This document shows positions 1 to 9,011 of a stretch of DNA of 59,876 nt, piece by piece. Below the pieces are notes generated by a model. That model was not told the origin of the DNA. It saw only the letters and a program-made list of their open reading frames with translations, and made no database searches. The stretch is from an uncultured Eubacterium sp. (GTDB lineage Bacteria > Bacillota > Clostridia > Lachnospirales > Lachnospiraceae): NCBI GenBank assembly GCA_900551945.1, contig URYE01000007.1, positions 1 through 59,876 on the forward strand, written 5' to 3'. The number at the start of each line of letters is the position of its first letter. Positions within the stretch are counted from its first letter, which is position 1. Both the position numbers and the translations under genes were made by a program.

Positions 1-616
<616 letters not shown>

Positions 617-720
617 TTATTTTTCAAATAAAGCAAATATTTTCAATCCACTTTTTACTTATAGACTTTTGTACCAATCTCTTTTATAAATAAGAGTAAT
701 TGATATAATAAATGTCCTAA

Positions 721-1005
721 TTATTCAATAATAGCTAATATATCTGACTGCTTTACAATGATTAAATCTTCATCTTCAAGCTTTACTTCTGTACCAGAGT
801 ATTTAGAATATATAATCTTGTCGCCTTCTTTGACCTGCATCTTAACTTCCTTGCCGTCAACTATTCCTCCTGGGCCTACTGCAACTACTTCTGCCTGCTG
901 TGGCTTTTCCTTTGCCTGACCTGGTAAAACAATTCCTGACTTTGTTGTTTCTTCTGCAACTAACGCCTTAATTACGACTCTGTCTCCTAATGGTACTAAC
1001 TTCAT
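721..1005 (-). CDS. groES: Co-chaperonin GroES (94 aa)
   Basis: Ten-kDa lid of the GroEL chamber. [19 protein letters not shown] at the start, the mobile loop [15 protein letters not shown] and the C-terminal [19 protein letters not shown] are all typical of GroES, and the length is normal. An upstream in-frame ATG (1029) exists, but the start at 1005 follows GGAGGATTAAT and matches the family N-terminus, so it is preferred. First gene of the heat-shock operon with groEL; regulated by HrcA through the adjacent CIRCE. Confidence 0.97.
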   Translation of the reverse strand: MKLVPLGDRVVIKALVAEETTKSGIVLPGQAKEKPQQAEVVAVGPGGIVDGKEVKMQVKEGDKIIYSKYSGTEVKLEDEDLIIVKQSDILAIIE

Positions 1006-1070
1006 ATTAATCCTCCATTCTGCTGTCACAATTCATTGTTCTGTATCTGGCAGCCCTCATTCTCTGTTTG

Positions 1071-1097
1071 TTAGCACTCACTAAATCCGAGTGCTAA
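1071..1097 (-). promoter_or_regulatory. CIRCE operator (HrcA binding site)
   Basis: TTAGCACTC, a 9-bp spacer, then GAGTGCTAA: a perfect 9-9-9 CIRCE inverted repeat. It sits between the groES promoter and the groES start codon, the standard position for HrcA repression. Confidence 0.97.
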
Positions 1098-1110
1098 TCT
1101 CAATACAATA

Positions 1111-1139
1111 AAAATATCACTAGCTGTTTTATTTGTCAA
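1111..1139 (-). promoter_or_regulatory. Sigma-A promoter of groES-groEL
   Basis: On the minus strand TTGACA (1134-1139), 17 bp, TATTTT (1111-1116), ending just upstream of the CIRCE element, so that HrcA bound at CIRCE would cover the transcription start. Confidence 0.8.
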
Positions 1140-1184
1140 CAGCTATTTTAAAATATATTACGCATTTTATAAAATAATTATAAT

Positions 1185-2081
1185 TTATTTAGATTTTTTA
1201 ACTCCCATCTTAATAGTTTTTCCATAATAGAATAAATATTGCTGAGCATATCCGCCATATTCGCCAAAACGTTCTTTTGCAAATTCGGCTATCTTTTCCT
1301 TTGGAGTATCCTCTCCATTAAAATATAAATGCTCCATTATTCTTTTTATCCATACATCAACGGGAAATGCTTGTGTTTTTCCAAGTCCAAATAACATTGT
1401 ACAGTTAGCTACCTTTGCACCTACTCCTTTAATCTGTGTAAGAAGTTGCTCACACTCTTGTACATCCGCTTGTCTTAACTGTGCTTCATCTATAGTCTTA
1501 TCTTTAACCTTTTGAACTGCATCAACTATATAAGGCGCACGAAAGCCTGTCTTTAATTCCTTCAAATCTTCAACAGTTACACCACTCATTTGTTCAAGTG
1601 TTGGAAATGCGTATACATTTACACCATTACATTCTCCCAAATAATTGCCATACTTCGTAGAAATATCAGATACTATTTTCTTAATATGTGGTATCTGTTT
1701 ATTTTGTGAAATAATAAATGAAATAAGTGTTTCAAAAAATTCTTGATTAAGTATTCTAACACCACTCATTGTTTCAATTGCTTCTTTAAGTGTATTATCA
1801 TGTGAAAGCAAATCTTGTTTTATACTTTTATAATCTCTTTCCAAATCAAAATAATTCTTCCATATTGTATTATAATCTTCCATAGATGTATTAAATAATA
1901 TTATTTCATCACCATTTTGCGATATATGAAGCATTTTTTGATAAGCTGAAAGTACATAGTCTTTCTTATCAACATCAAGCCTTACAAAATGAAAACACTG
2001 ACCACACTCCAATGTCTGTTCTATATCAAAATCAGTTACATTTTTTAAAACAATATTATTATTTTCTTGTAAAATTTCCAT
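1185..2081 (-). CDS. OGG1-family 8-oxoguanine DNA glycosylase/AP lyase (298 aa)
   Basis: Base-excision repair enzyme removing 8-oxoguanine. The N-terminal part resembles the OGG1 N-domain (DIEQTLECGQCFHF). The HhH-GPD core covers about residues 110-280: LISFIISQNKQIPHIKK, then GVGAKVANC carrying the catalytic Schiff-base lysine, then AFPVDVWIKR with the catalytic aspartate. Length is close to the bacterial OGG1 family. It stands alone between the chaperonin operon and the divergently transcribed lipoprotein at 2234; a plausible RBS precedes the ATG. Function is assigned from the conserved motif pair. Confidence 0.88.
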   Translation of the reverse strand: MEILQENNNIVLKNVTDFDIEQTLECGQCFHFVRLDVDKKDYVLSAYQKMLHISQNGDEIILFNTSMEDYNTIWKNYFDLERDYKSIKQDLLSHDNTLKEAIETMSGVRILNQEFFETLISFIISQNKQIPHIKKIVSDISTKYGNYLGECNGVNVYAFPTLEQMSGVTVEDLKELKTGFRAPYIVDAVQKVKDKTIDEAQLRQADVQECEQLLTQIKGVGAKVANCTMLFGLGKTQAFPVDVWIKRIMEHLYFNGEDTPKEKIAEFAKERFGEYGGYAQQYLFYYGKTIKMGVKKSK

Positions 2082-2233
2082 ATTCTTCTCCTTTAATTCA
2101 AGTAAATATTTGCAATTACTTTATTATTTAACTATAACTCTAATTTAACGTGACTAAATACTTATTATCTGTTATATTTATATTAGTACTAATGTACCGT
2201 TAATAATATCACTTATTATAAGCGAGGTTTTAT

Positions 2234-3376
2234 ATGACAGATAATATCAACAAGCATTTTCATATACAAAACAAAAAATATAATTCTATTACGCATAAAA
2301 AATATTTTAAGCCCTGCACATATATAGCACCTTTTATTTTATGCTTAACACTTTCAGGTTGCAATAACATTTTGCCAGACAATATTAATAATGTATTACC
2401 ACAGGCAAATATTGTTTCCAAAGATAGTTCTGAAAAACAATATATTTCTTCAAAAGACGAACTTATTGAAAAAATTATTGACACTATGGAGCATAACCTT
2501 ACATCGTGTACATTATATACAACCGACAGTAGTATTTTTGACGCCGATGAACTTATTCATACAATTGCCGGATTAACTCAAATACAATGTACTTTAAAAC
2601 AATCTGGTTCAACAAATATTCTTGAAATTTTTCTTGATTACTGGGATAACTATCCGATAAGTTATGCTTTTAAGCACAATGATACATCATTGTTAGACGA
2701 CAAACAACTTGAGCTTTACAATAGTTACATTAATATACTGTCACAAGTAACTTCAAGTAGTAATTCTGATTGGGAAAATGAACTTGCTATACACGATTAT
2801 TTAGTATCTCATATAACATATACGGATGGAATTGCAGGTAATAAATACGCCTACAATGCTATTATAAATGGTACTGCGGTATGTAGTGGATATACTGAAG
2901 CTTTTAAGACATTTATGGACTTTCTTGGCATTGAAAACACGACTGTATCTGGTACGGCTAAAGGTGAAAAGCATATTTGGAACATGGTTTGTCTTGATGG
3001 TGAATGGTATCACACCGATGTAACTTGGGACGACCCTGTAAATGGTAACGACATTTATATAGAACATGGATATTTTAATATAACTGACAATGATATAGGC
3101 ATTGACCACAGTTGGAATTACAAAACAGCAGAAGCAAATGGAACTAAATATTCTTATATAAATATTGCTAATATCCCTAATATTACAAGTGACAACGAAC
3201 TTAGTAAGCTTGTCACATCTGCGGTTAATGAAAATTCTGAATATATAGAATTTACATCAAGAATACCACTTGATATTACATCAGCATTTGACAATGTAAA
3301 CAAAAGTCTTTCATACTACTATAAAAACACATCACGCCACGACTATACACTCTATACAATAATATTTTCGTATTAA
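2234..3376 (+). CDS. Transglutaminase-like lipoprotein (380 aa)
   Basis: An exported protein with a long basic N-terminus, a hydrophobic stretch at about 27-41 and a lipobox LSGC, suggesting a lipid-anchored outer-face protein. The C-terminal half holds a transglutaminase/protease-fold core: GTAVCSGYTEAF (catalytic Cys), KGEKHIWNMV (His) and WYHTDVTWDDP (Asp). In Firmicutes such TGc domains usually act on wall or surface proteins; the substrate here is unknown. RBS AGCGAGG precedes the ATG. It is divergent from the glycosylase gene and followed by the structured repeat at 3405. Confidence 0.8.
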   Translation: MTDNINKHFHIQNKKYNSITHKKYFKPCTYIAPFILCLTLSGCNNILPDNINNVLPQANIVSKDSSEKQYISSKDELIEKIIDTMEHNLTSCTLYTTDSSIFDADELIHTIAGLTQIQCTLKQSGSTNILEIFLDYWDNYPISYAFKHNDTSLLDDKQLELYNSYINILSQVTSSSNSDWENELAIHDYLVSHITYTDGIAGNKYAYNAIINGTAVCSGYTEAFKTFMDFLGIENTTVSGTAKGEKHIWNMVCLDGEWYHTDVTWDDPVNGNDIYIEHGYFNITDNDIGIDHSWNYKTAEANGTKYSYINIANIPNITSDNELSKLVTSAVNENSEYIEFTSRIPLDITSAFDNVNKSLSYYYKNTSRHDYTLYTIIFSY

Positions 3377-3404
3377 AATCAACGAGATATTATAGTTAAT
3401 GTGC

Positions 3405-3600
3405 TATAATAAATATAGGTTTCGACACGAGCCTTATACTATCGTTAATGGATAATCTTTGATGGTGAAAGTCCTATAGAAAATCATTATTCTTATATGC
3501 TTTTGAGTATATTTGAAAGTGGTCGTATATACGAACCCAACGAGCTTTAACCGTTGGAGTGTCAGTACTATACACAATCTAGCTCGTTGTTTGTAAAAAT
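3405..3600 (+). ncRNA. Possible structured RNA / dispersed repeat, copy A
   Basis: Non-coding stretch starting after a TATAAT (3405-3410). It holds several pairing segments: GGT-CGTATATACG-AACC, CCAACG pairing CGTTGG, and CAACGAGC (from 3539) pairing GCTCGTTG (to about 3589). The last two share bases, so the hairpins are mutually exclusive, as in attenuators. A diverged second copy lies at 49865-49975 on the same strand. No coding potential. Either a structured RNA or a non-autonomous repeat; I do not recognise the family. Confidence 0.45.
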
Positions 3601-3787
3601 ATAAGTAAGTCTATAATTCTATTATTTATTTATCATAATAGAATTATAGAGCTTATTTTACAATGTTAAACTATGCCAATTCATTTATATTATTTTCTAA
3701 ACTAAAACTGAATAGTTTATTTACGAAAAGGCTGTTCCGTAGTATTCAATATTTATTTAATATATTTTAAATAAAATTCTTATTTTT

Positions 3788-4519
3788 TTACTCATCTTGC
3801 AATATTGATGAGTCCTTAACCATTGCACGCACTAGCGAGTCCTTTGCATTTTTCCAGGGTTCATCAGCATATTTGTGGTCAAACTTATTAATAAACCATT
3901 CCACATCATCTCTAACTCTTTTCATATTTTCAAGATAAAGTTTATTAGTAGTGCTTATAAATTCATTAAGCACATTACCTGATAATTTATCTTTCGCCAT
4001 ATCAATTAAAAGGCCATAATGTATTGTACAAAAACCTTTGCTATTTTCATATTTAGTTTTAAAATCCATGTCCGATTTATACAAATATAACACTGTATCT
4101 ATATATCGTTGAAAAGTTCCTTCAATCTTTTCACATACGAAACATTTTGAATTGAGATTATTAATATAATCACACACTTGTGGTTGTTCTGCCTTTTTAA
4201 ATAACCCCTTTGACTTTACTGGCTCTTTTGAAATATTTTCTATATCAGATATGACCTTATCAAGATGGGTTTTCATAACAAGTGCAAAACCTAATCTATT
4301 TTCTTTATTATAAACTTGTATCATATGCTTTTCACAAAAACCCATCTCATCAGTTTTAGCTCTTATATCATCTTCCATATAGCTAGGTCCCATTGTAAAC
4401 TCCACCGCCGACTCCTCAAGCTTCTTTCTCATTGAACAAATCGGACATTCGCAATCTGAATTAAATGCGTCATTTACTGGTATTGTATATATCTTCTCTT
4501 TCAAAATAACTTCCTCCAA
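3788..4519 (-). CDS. DUF6062-like cysteine-rich protein (243 aa)
   Basis: Soluble protein with two repeated metal-ligand-like modules: CECPICSMRKK followed by GFCEKHM (about 25-75), and KCFVCEKIEGTFQRY followed by GFCTIHYGLL (about 130-180). The CxxC...CxxH spacing suggests two zinc sites. This pattern matches DUF6062 proteins common in Lachnospiraceae, of unknown function. It begins with a plausible RBS (GGAGGAAGT on the minus strand) and stands alone before the CRISPR leader. Confidence 0.7.
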   Translation of the reverse strand: MEEVILKEKIYTIPVNDAFNSDCECPICSMRKKLEESAVEFTMGPSYMEDDIRAKTDEMGFCEKHMIQVYNKENRLGFALVMKTHLDKVISDIENISKEPVKSKGLFKKAEQPQVCDYINNLNSKCFVCEKIEGTFQRYIDTVLYLYKSDMDFKTKYENSKGFCTIHYGLLIDMAKDKLSGNVLNEFISTTNKLYLENMKRVRDDVEWFINKFDHKYADEPWKNAKDSLVRAMVKDSSILQDE

Positions 4520-4689
4520 ATAATAATATTAAACTTTAAATTCACTTTTATACATTAGTAACTTTGTTGTTATTGCTTAATTATATTTTTAATAATCACT
4601 TGAATTTCATTATAAAATTTTACCAGCTAAAAAGCAACTATAAAACTATATAAAGGCTGTAAATAAGCTACATTACAATAATTTTTAAT

Positions 4690-4792
4690 AACAAAAAAAC
4701 TTTCACAAAAAACGCTGGTAATTTTTCAAGGAATGGTGTAGAATAGGGGCATAGAAAAAAATCCAATTTTAGAAAATGGCTTAAAAACGTTA
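4690..4792 (+). promoter_or_regulatory. CRISPR leader
   Basis: AT-rich non-coding DNA directly upstream of the first perfect repeat. Leader polarity is set on the left because repeats at that side are identical while the last repeat (5968-5997) is degenerate. The rest of 4520-4689 is also AT-rich, with no gene seen. Confidence 0.6.
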
Positions 4793-5997
4793 GTTAAACA
4801 ACAACATAAGATGTATTGAAACCAGGAAGCGGTAGACCTAAACGAAGAGAGAGCCAAACGTTAAACAACAACATAAGATGTATTGAAACATATCAATACC
4901 TCTAAGGACAAAGTAACAAGAGCGTTAAACAACAACATAAGATGTATTGAAACGATTGTAGATAAATTGCCAGTTGATGACAAGTCGAGTTAAACAACAA
5001 CATAAGATGTATTGAAACTTTTGTCCAATTTGGTAGTAACGCTCGATAACGATTGTTAAACAACAACATAAGATGTATTGAAACGTTAGCGGCCGGATGT
5101 TTGGATCTGTGATGTACTTGTTAAACAACAACATAAGATGTATTGAAACCAGCTAACTCGTGCTAAAAAAGCATATATGGAAGAGTTAAACAACAACATA
5201 AGATGTATTGAAACTAAAAATGCAGAATGATTTTTCCAGTTCCAAATTTGTTAAACAACAACATAAGATGTATTGAAACGCAGCACATTGAAACGCTACG
5301 ACAATAAAGGCAACTGTTAAACAACAACATAAGATGTATTGAAACAATGCAGTGCTGACACAGTTTGAGCGCCCGGCAGACGTTAAACAACAACATAAGA
5401 TGTATTGAAACTTTGCCCATTCAATTTGTTTTGTTGAACCTTTTAAGTTAAACAACAACATTAGATGTATTGAAACGCTATATCTAAGTTGCCACTTTTG
5501 CTTACTATTTCGTTAAACAACAACATAAGATGTATTGAAACATAGCTGTGTAATTGCCATTGCCTAACATATCCCAAGGTTAAACAACAACATAAGATGT
5601 ATTGAAACTCGATATCTCCATGTACCAGCTTTGGATAATCTTTGTTAAACAACAACATAAGATGTATTGAAACTCTACTCCACTAACGTGTCTACAAATG
5701 GAATACGTTAAACAACAACATAAGATGTATTGAAACATTAATGGTGTATCTATGCAATTTGGTAGCAGTTGGGTTAAACAACAACATAAGATGTATTGAA
5801 ACTTTTTTATGCTTGTTCTTGTCCATGTCTGTATAAGTTAAACAACAACATAAGATGTATTGAAACAGAGCTTGATTTGAATTTAACCATGTTTCTTTAT
5901 GTTAAACAACAACATAAGATGTATTGAAACCCGTCTAGCTTTTCAAGGAATACTTCAAATCCATTTTGTTAAACAACAACATAAGATGTATTTAAAA
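4793..5997 (+). CRISPR. CRISPR array: 19 repeats of 30 bp, 18 spacers
   Basis: The repeat begins GTTAAACAACAACATAAG and ends ATGTATTGAAAC. Spacers are 33-37 bp. Repeat 11 (5447-5476) has one A-to-T change at 5462; repeat 19 has a degenerate end (TATTTAAAA). The ATTGAAAC end is typical of type I-B and some III-A arrays. No cas gene is present in the window. Spacers 7 (5215-5249), 11 (5477-5511), 17 (5867-5900) and 18 (5931-5967) align to the prophage in this same window (see findings). Translated spacer 10 (LKGSTKQIEWAK) also looks phage-derived. Confidence 0.98.
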
Positions 5998-6022
5998 CTT
6001 TAAGAAACGGAGATGGATTATA

Positions 6023-6265
6023 TTGGTAAATTTCCCACAAACACCTAATGATTTAATAGAACTAATGAAAGATAATGAGCGTAGAAAAAAACTTACAGAA
6101 GACGATTGGCTTGATATTGGCAATTGGATGAAAGAAAATATAAAAAAAGATAAAGTATCTGAAGATGTGTACAGAAAGTTTTGGCCACTTGGTATAGGAG
6201 AAGTAATCGCAACTATATGCGATGGAATACACTATAGACGTAAAACAGGTAGATATGCAAAATAA
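6023..6265 (+). CDS. Small hypothetical protein (80 aa)
   Basis: Starts at TTG with GGAG about 10 bp upstream, only 26 bp after the last CRISPR repeat. Sequence is soluble and charged (EDDWLDIGNWMKENIKKDK), ending HYRRKTGRYAK; no family recognised. A clean terminator follows at 6271. It could be a small regulatory or spore-associated protein; nothing ties it to CRISPR function besides position. Confidence 0.6.
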   Translation: MVNFPQTPNDLIELMKDNERRKKLTEDDWLDIGNWMKENIKKDKVSEDVYRKFWPLGIGEVIATICDGIHYRRKTGRYAK

Positions 6266-6270
6266 GTTTA

Positions 6271-6293
6271 AGCACCCTTAGCGGTGCTTTTTT
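6271..6293 (+). terminator. Rho-independent terminator
   Basis: AGCACC-CTTAGC-GGTGCT followed by TTTTT, directly after the stop codon of the 80-aa gene. Separates it from the cotJ operon. Confidence 0.85.
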
Positions 6294-6312
6294 AACACAT
6301 TCCCACAAAACA

Positions 6313-6320
6313 CATATACT
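6313..6320 (+). promoter_or_regulatory. Possible sporulation (sigma-E-like) -10 box of cotJ
   Basis: CATATACT matches the sigma-E -10 consensus CATACAHT at most positions and lies 33 bp upstream of the cotJA ATG. ACACATT lies upstream but the spacing (about 11 bp) is short, so the assignment is tentative. cotJ is under sigma-E control in Bacillus subtilis. Confidence 0.35.
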
Positions 6321-6353
6321 ATTAGTGATTATGTTGTATAAGGCAGTAAAAAA

Positions 6354-6509
6354 ATGAATAATAAATGCAACTGTTCTGAGCAAGTACTTGTTATGGCTTA
6401 TGTGCCCTGGCAGAAATGGCAGAATATTTATAAACGTCAAGAAGCCTTAAAAAATGGAACATTATTTGAGGAACTCAATAAACCATTTAAAGGGGGAAGA
6501 AAAAGATGA
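6354..6509 (+). CDS. cotJA: Spore coat protein CotJA (51 aa)
   Basis: Short protein containing the CotJA signature MAYVPWQKWQNIYKRQEALK followed by NGTLFEELNKPFKG. This proline/tryptophan block is diagnostic of CotJA, an inner spore-coat component. ATG at 6354; the stop TGA overlaps the cotJB ATG (ATGA at 6506-6509), indicating translational coupling. First gene of cotJABC. Confidence 0.92.
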   Translation: MNNKCNCSEQVLVMAYVPWQKWQNIYKRQEALKNGTLFEELNKPFKGGRKR

Positions 6510-7015
6510 ATGACTCAAGACTTATTAATAAAAATATGGGACGTTCTGGCATGAGAAATATGAACAATTCTTATGCTAATTCTAATCAAGCAAGAAATAA
6601 TTCTCAATGTAATTCATGTCAAAGAAATATGCAAAGACAATCTAATTCTCAAAGAAGAATGTCACAAAATAACCGTTCTAATAGTGATATTTCAAAGACT
6701 GATATGAGAAGTCCTGCTTGCATGGATTGTGACCGTAATAATGAAAATCGTATGCCAGACACTATGCGTATGGACCAAAAAAGATGTATGCAAAATATAT
6801 ATGAACTCGGTTTTGTTATTACAGAAAGTATTCTTTACCTTGACACTCACCCTGACGACACAGAAGCTATTGAATATTATTCTCAAATGCGTGATGAATT
6901 TTTAAAAATGATGGATTATTATGCTGAAAACTTTGGCCCGCTTAACTATTTTAATATTGAAAGTAAAAACTACTGGACTTGGGTTTCAACGCCTATGCCT
7001 TGGGAAGTTCAATAA
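6506..7015 (+). CDS. cotJB: Spore coat protein CotJB with Asn/Gln/Arg-rich N-terminal extension (169 aa)
   Basis: C-terminal about 80 residues are a standard CotJB domain: MQNIYELGFVITESILYLDT, HPDDTEAIEYYSQM, YFNIESKNYWTWVSTPMPWE. The first about 85 residues are an extra low-complexity region rich in N, Q, S, R and M with two CxxC-like pairs (QCNSCQR, ACMDCD), absent from Bacillus CotJB, which is about 87 residues. The extension may serve spore-coat packing or crosslinking. Middle gene of the cotJ operon, coupled to cotJA. Confidence 0.9.
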   Translation: MNDSRLINKNMGRSGMRNMNNSYANSNQARNNSQCNSCQRNMQRQSNSQRRMSQNNRSNSDISKTDMRSPACMDCDRNNENRMPDTMRMDQKRCMQNIYELGFVITESILYLDTHPDDTEAIEYYSQMRDEFLKMMDYYAENFGPLNYFNIESKNYWTWVSTPMPWEVQ

Positions 7016-7051
7016 TTTATTTTTTATTATTTAGATATATGGAGGATATAT

Positions 7052-7246
7052 ATGTGGAATTATGAAAAAAGGCTTGAATATCCTATAAACATAAAAAATC
7101 CTAATCCCACCCTAGCGGCTATGATTATAAGTCAATATGGTGGACCTGATGGAGAGAGTGGTGCAGCAATGCGTTATCTTTCACAAAGATATTCAATGCC
7201 ATATAGGCAAGTGGCTTCATTACTTACAGATATTGGGACAGAAGAA
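7052..7246 (+). pseudogene. cotJC: cotJC 5' segment (codons 1-65), interrupted by prophage
   Basis: Spore-coat protein of the manganese-catalase family. MWNYEKRLEYPINIKNPNP, QYGGPDGESGAAMRYLSQRY and LLTDIGTEE match the CotJC N-terminus, including the metal ligands E35 and E65. Reading continues into phage DNA (LNPRLYR) and stops at 7270. The remaining codons resume in frame at 41658. RBS GGAGG precedes the ATG at 7052. This is a gene split by site-specific integration, not decay: precise joining restores 202 codons. Confidence 0.95.
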
Positions 7247-7270
7247 TTAAACCCACGTTTATATCGGTAA
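7235..7270 (+). other. attL (cotJC / prophage junction)
   Basis: Bacterial half GGGACAGAA, core GA (7244-7245), then the phage arm AAACCCACGTTTATATCGG at 7249-7270. That arm is the exact reverse complement of 41631-41652 in attR. Shared GAA around the core is the only homology between attL and attR in the same orientation, as expected for a serine integrase with a 2-bp crossover. Confidence 0.9.
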
Positions 7271-7295
7271 TATTATCCTCCATATAATGGAAAAA

Positions 7296-7478
7296 CTATA
7301 TAAACAAAGGAACACCATTTTCTTTATAATAAACATCTTCGTGGTCTACATACTTATATGTTGTAGCTTTATCGTTTTCAGTAACTTCCAATAAGCCTTT
7401 TGTTTCTATCCCCTTTTCTTTTAAGTGCTTGTCATCAACCTGTGTTAATTTTCCATTTTTATAATAATTAAACTTCAT
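7296..7478 (-). CDS. Small phage protein (60 aa)
   Basis: MKFNYYKNGKLTQVDDKHLK onward; acidic, soluble, ending VYYKENGVPLFI. The start at 7478 follows GGAGATATAAAA, better than the upstream in-frame ATG at 7529. Last gene of the late operon next to attL. No family recognised. Being adjacent to the attachment site, a recombination-directionality role cannot be excluded, but nothing in the sequence shows it. Confidence 0.6.
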   Translation of the reverse strand: MKFNYYKNGKLTQVDDKHLKEKGIETKGLLEVTENDKATTYKYVDHEDVYYKENGVPLFI

Positions 7479-7559
7479 TTTTATATCTCCTTTTTTTATA
7501 TACGATATTAATATACTTATATTATACAATACTTAAATAAAAAGTTAAGCTTTTTTGTA

Positions 7560-8525
7560 TTATTTATTTTGTAAATTTCTATATTCTTCAGACTCTAATA
7601 TATCCGCCATTATATCTCTAAGTCTTGGATATGTCATTTTTGCCTGTATTACTTCCTCGTTTTCAGGATTGCGACCTAAGTATATATTATAGGCTTTTAT
7701 TATAAAGTTTCTCTTGTACTCATCTGAAGCCTGCAAGGCTCTGTCAACATCTGATAAATCATCACTCTCGCTTTTATCAATTATTGTGTTAGAGTATGCC
7801 TCTAATGCTTCTTTATCTGCCGGTCTTCCTAAATATTCTATAAAACACGTTTGAACATATAATTTTGCTTGTGCTTCTGTCATTTTTCCACTCCTATTTT
7901 CTTTATCATCATAAAACATAGATACATCAATGTGTTCTGGCGCACCCACAATTTTACTATTAGTAGATGTATATTGCCACCCATATATATTCCACCCATC
8001 AAGCGTATATTGCTCCTGTATATTAGGATTATCTGGATACATCGCAATCCATAATGGATACTTTGTTAATCTATTATCAAAGTAATTCTCAACAAAGTTC
8101 TGATTTGAATAAAGCATTGTATTGTATCCATACTTTTGCATTGTGTCACAAAAGGCTACGGCTATATTGCTAATAAGTTCTCTTGTTGGAGTTATTCCGT
8201 TGTCTTTCATATATCGCACTGTATCTCCTTCTATATCATACACTACCGGATAGTCAATATCTTTTTCTTTTAATATCTCGTAAAATGTTTTTGCTTCCTG
8301 TATGGCTTCGTTTTCATTTCTGGCATAACAAAACCAATATGCACCAACTTTATGTCCTGCCTGTTTTGCTTTAGAAATAAAATAGTCAAAGTTAGTGTCT
8401 TTTTGTGCGATTGTATTTCCATATCCTGCCCTTGCTATTACACCATGAACGTCACTATTTTTAATCATATCAAAGTCAATAGAGTCTACTTTTTGATACG
8501 ATGAAACATCAATTACCTTATACAT
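7560..8525 (-). CDS. Phage endolysin: GH25 muramidase with DUF4214-like C-terminus (321 aa)
   Basis: Residues 1-205 are a GH25 lysozyme: KVIDVSSYQ with the first catalytic Asp, VHGVIARAGYG, and PVVYDIEGD with the second acidic pair. It cuts the MurNAc-GlcNAc bond of peptidoglycan. The C-terminal about 100 residues carry two LGR-type repeats (FIEYLGRPADKEALEAY and AYNIYLGRNPENEEVI) like DUF4214, probably for wall binding. No signal peptide, so release depends on the adjacent holin at 8536. Confidence 0.9.
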   Translation of the reverse strand: MYKVIDVSSYQKVDSIDFDMIKNSDVHGVIARAGYGNTIAQKDTNFDYFISKAKQAGHKVGAYWFCYARNENEAIQEAKTFYEILKEKDIDYPVVYDIEGDTVRYMKDNGITPTRELISNIAVAFCDTMQKYGYNTMLYSNQNFVENYFDNRLTKYPLWIAMYPDNPNIQEQYTLDGWNIYGWQYTSTNSKIVGAPEHIDVSMFYDDKENRSGKMTEAQAKLYVQTCFIEYLGRPADKEALEAYSNTIIDKSESDDLSDVDRALQASDEYKRNFIIKAYNIYLGRNPENEEVIQAKMTYPRLRDIMADILESEEYRNLQNK

Positions 8526-8535
8526 ATATACACCT

Positions 8536-8964
8536 CTATTTTTTTATTTCTTCTGTTTCTGTTTTCTTTTGTAATATATCCACAGCTTTAGTTATTACCG
8601 CTGGGAGTGGTACTCCCATAAGCCCTGCATTTTCTACTAAACTTATAGTTTCATTCGCAACAAAGGCTATAATCAGGCAGTCCCTTATATAGCTTGTTCC
8701 AATTGTTATGTCTAATCTATAAGCCACCAACACAAAAGCTAACATTATCCCTTTTCTGCACAAGCCTTTCCAGCCTGTACTACTTTCCAACGCTCCAGTT
8801 GTTGTTTTAGGACTATTTTTAAACACACCAGCCACAATAAGACCAGTTATATAGTCTAAAAACATAAATATTAATAAAGTAGTTAATCCTGTATCCCAAC
8901 CACCAAATAAACTTGCAACTACCGAACCTATTACTCCTGTTGTTGTACATATCATTTCTTTCAT
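8536..8964 (-). CDS. Phage holin, phi-29/TcdE-like holin_4 family (142 aa)
   Basis: Inner-membrane pore former for host lysis. Several hydrophobic segments: TGVIGSVVASLFGG, LLIFMFLDYITGLIVAGVF, IMLAFVLVAYRLD, and the family block CLIIAFVANETISLVENAGL with MGVPLP. Short polar C-terminus (KKTETEEIKK). It is immediately upstream of the endolysin in the late operon, the classic lysis cassette. Confidence 0.88.
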   Translation of the reverse strand: MKEMICTTTGVIGSVVASLFGGWDTGLTTLLIFMFLDYITGLIVAGVFKNSPKTTTGALESSTGWKGLCRKGIMLAFVLVAYRLDITIGTSYIRDCLIIAFVANETISLVENAGLMGVPLPAVITKAVDILQKKTETEEIKK

Positions 8965-9011
8965 TCTTTTTCCTTCTTTCTTTCTTTTTATTTTTTATGT
9001 ATAAAAAAGGC

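Noticed and set aside
4925..5658. Minus-strand reading frames of 65-91 codons with repeated FQYILCCCLT / VSIHLMLLF
   Set aside because: They are translations of the CRISPR repeats and spacers, not genes.
5803..5836. Spacer 16 versus terminase at about 25196 (shared TTTTTTATGCTT)
   Set aside because: Only about 12 A/T-rich bases agree; the rest does not align, so no match is claimed.
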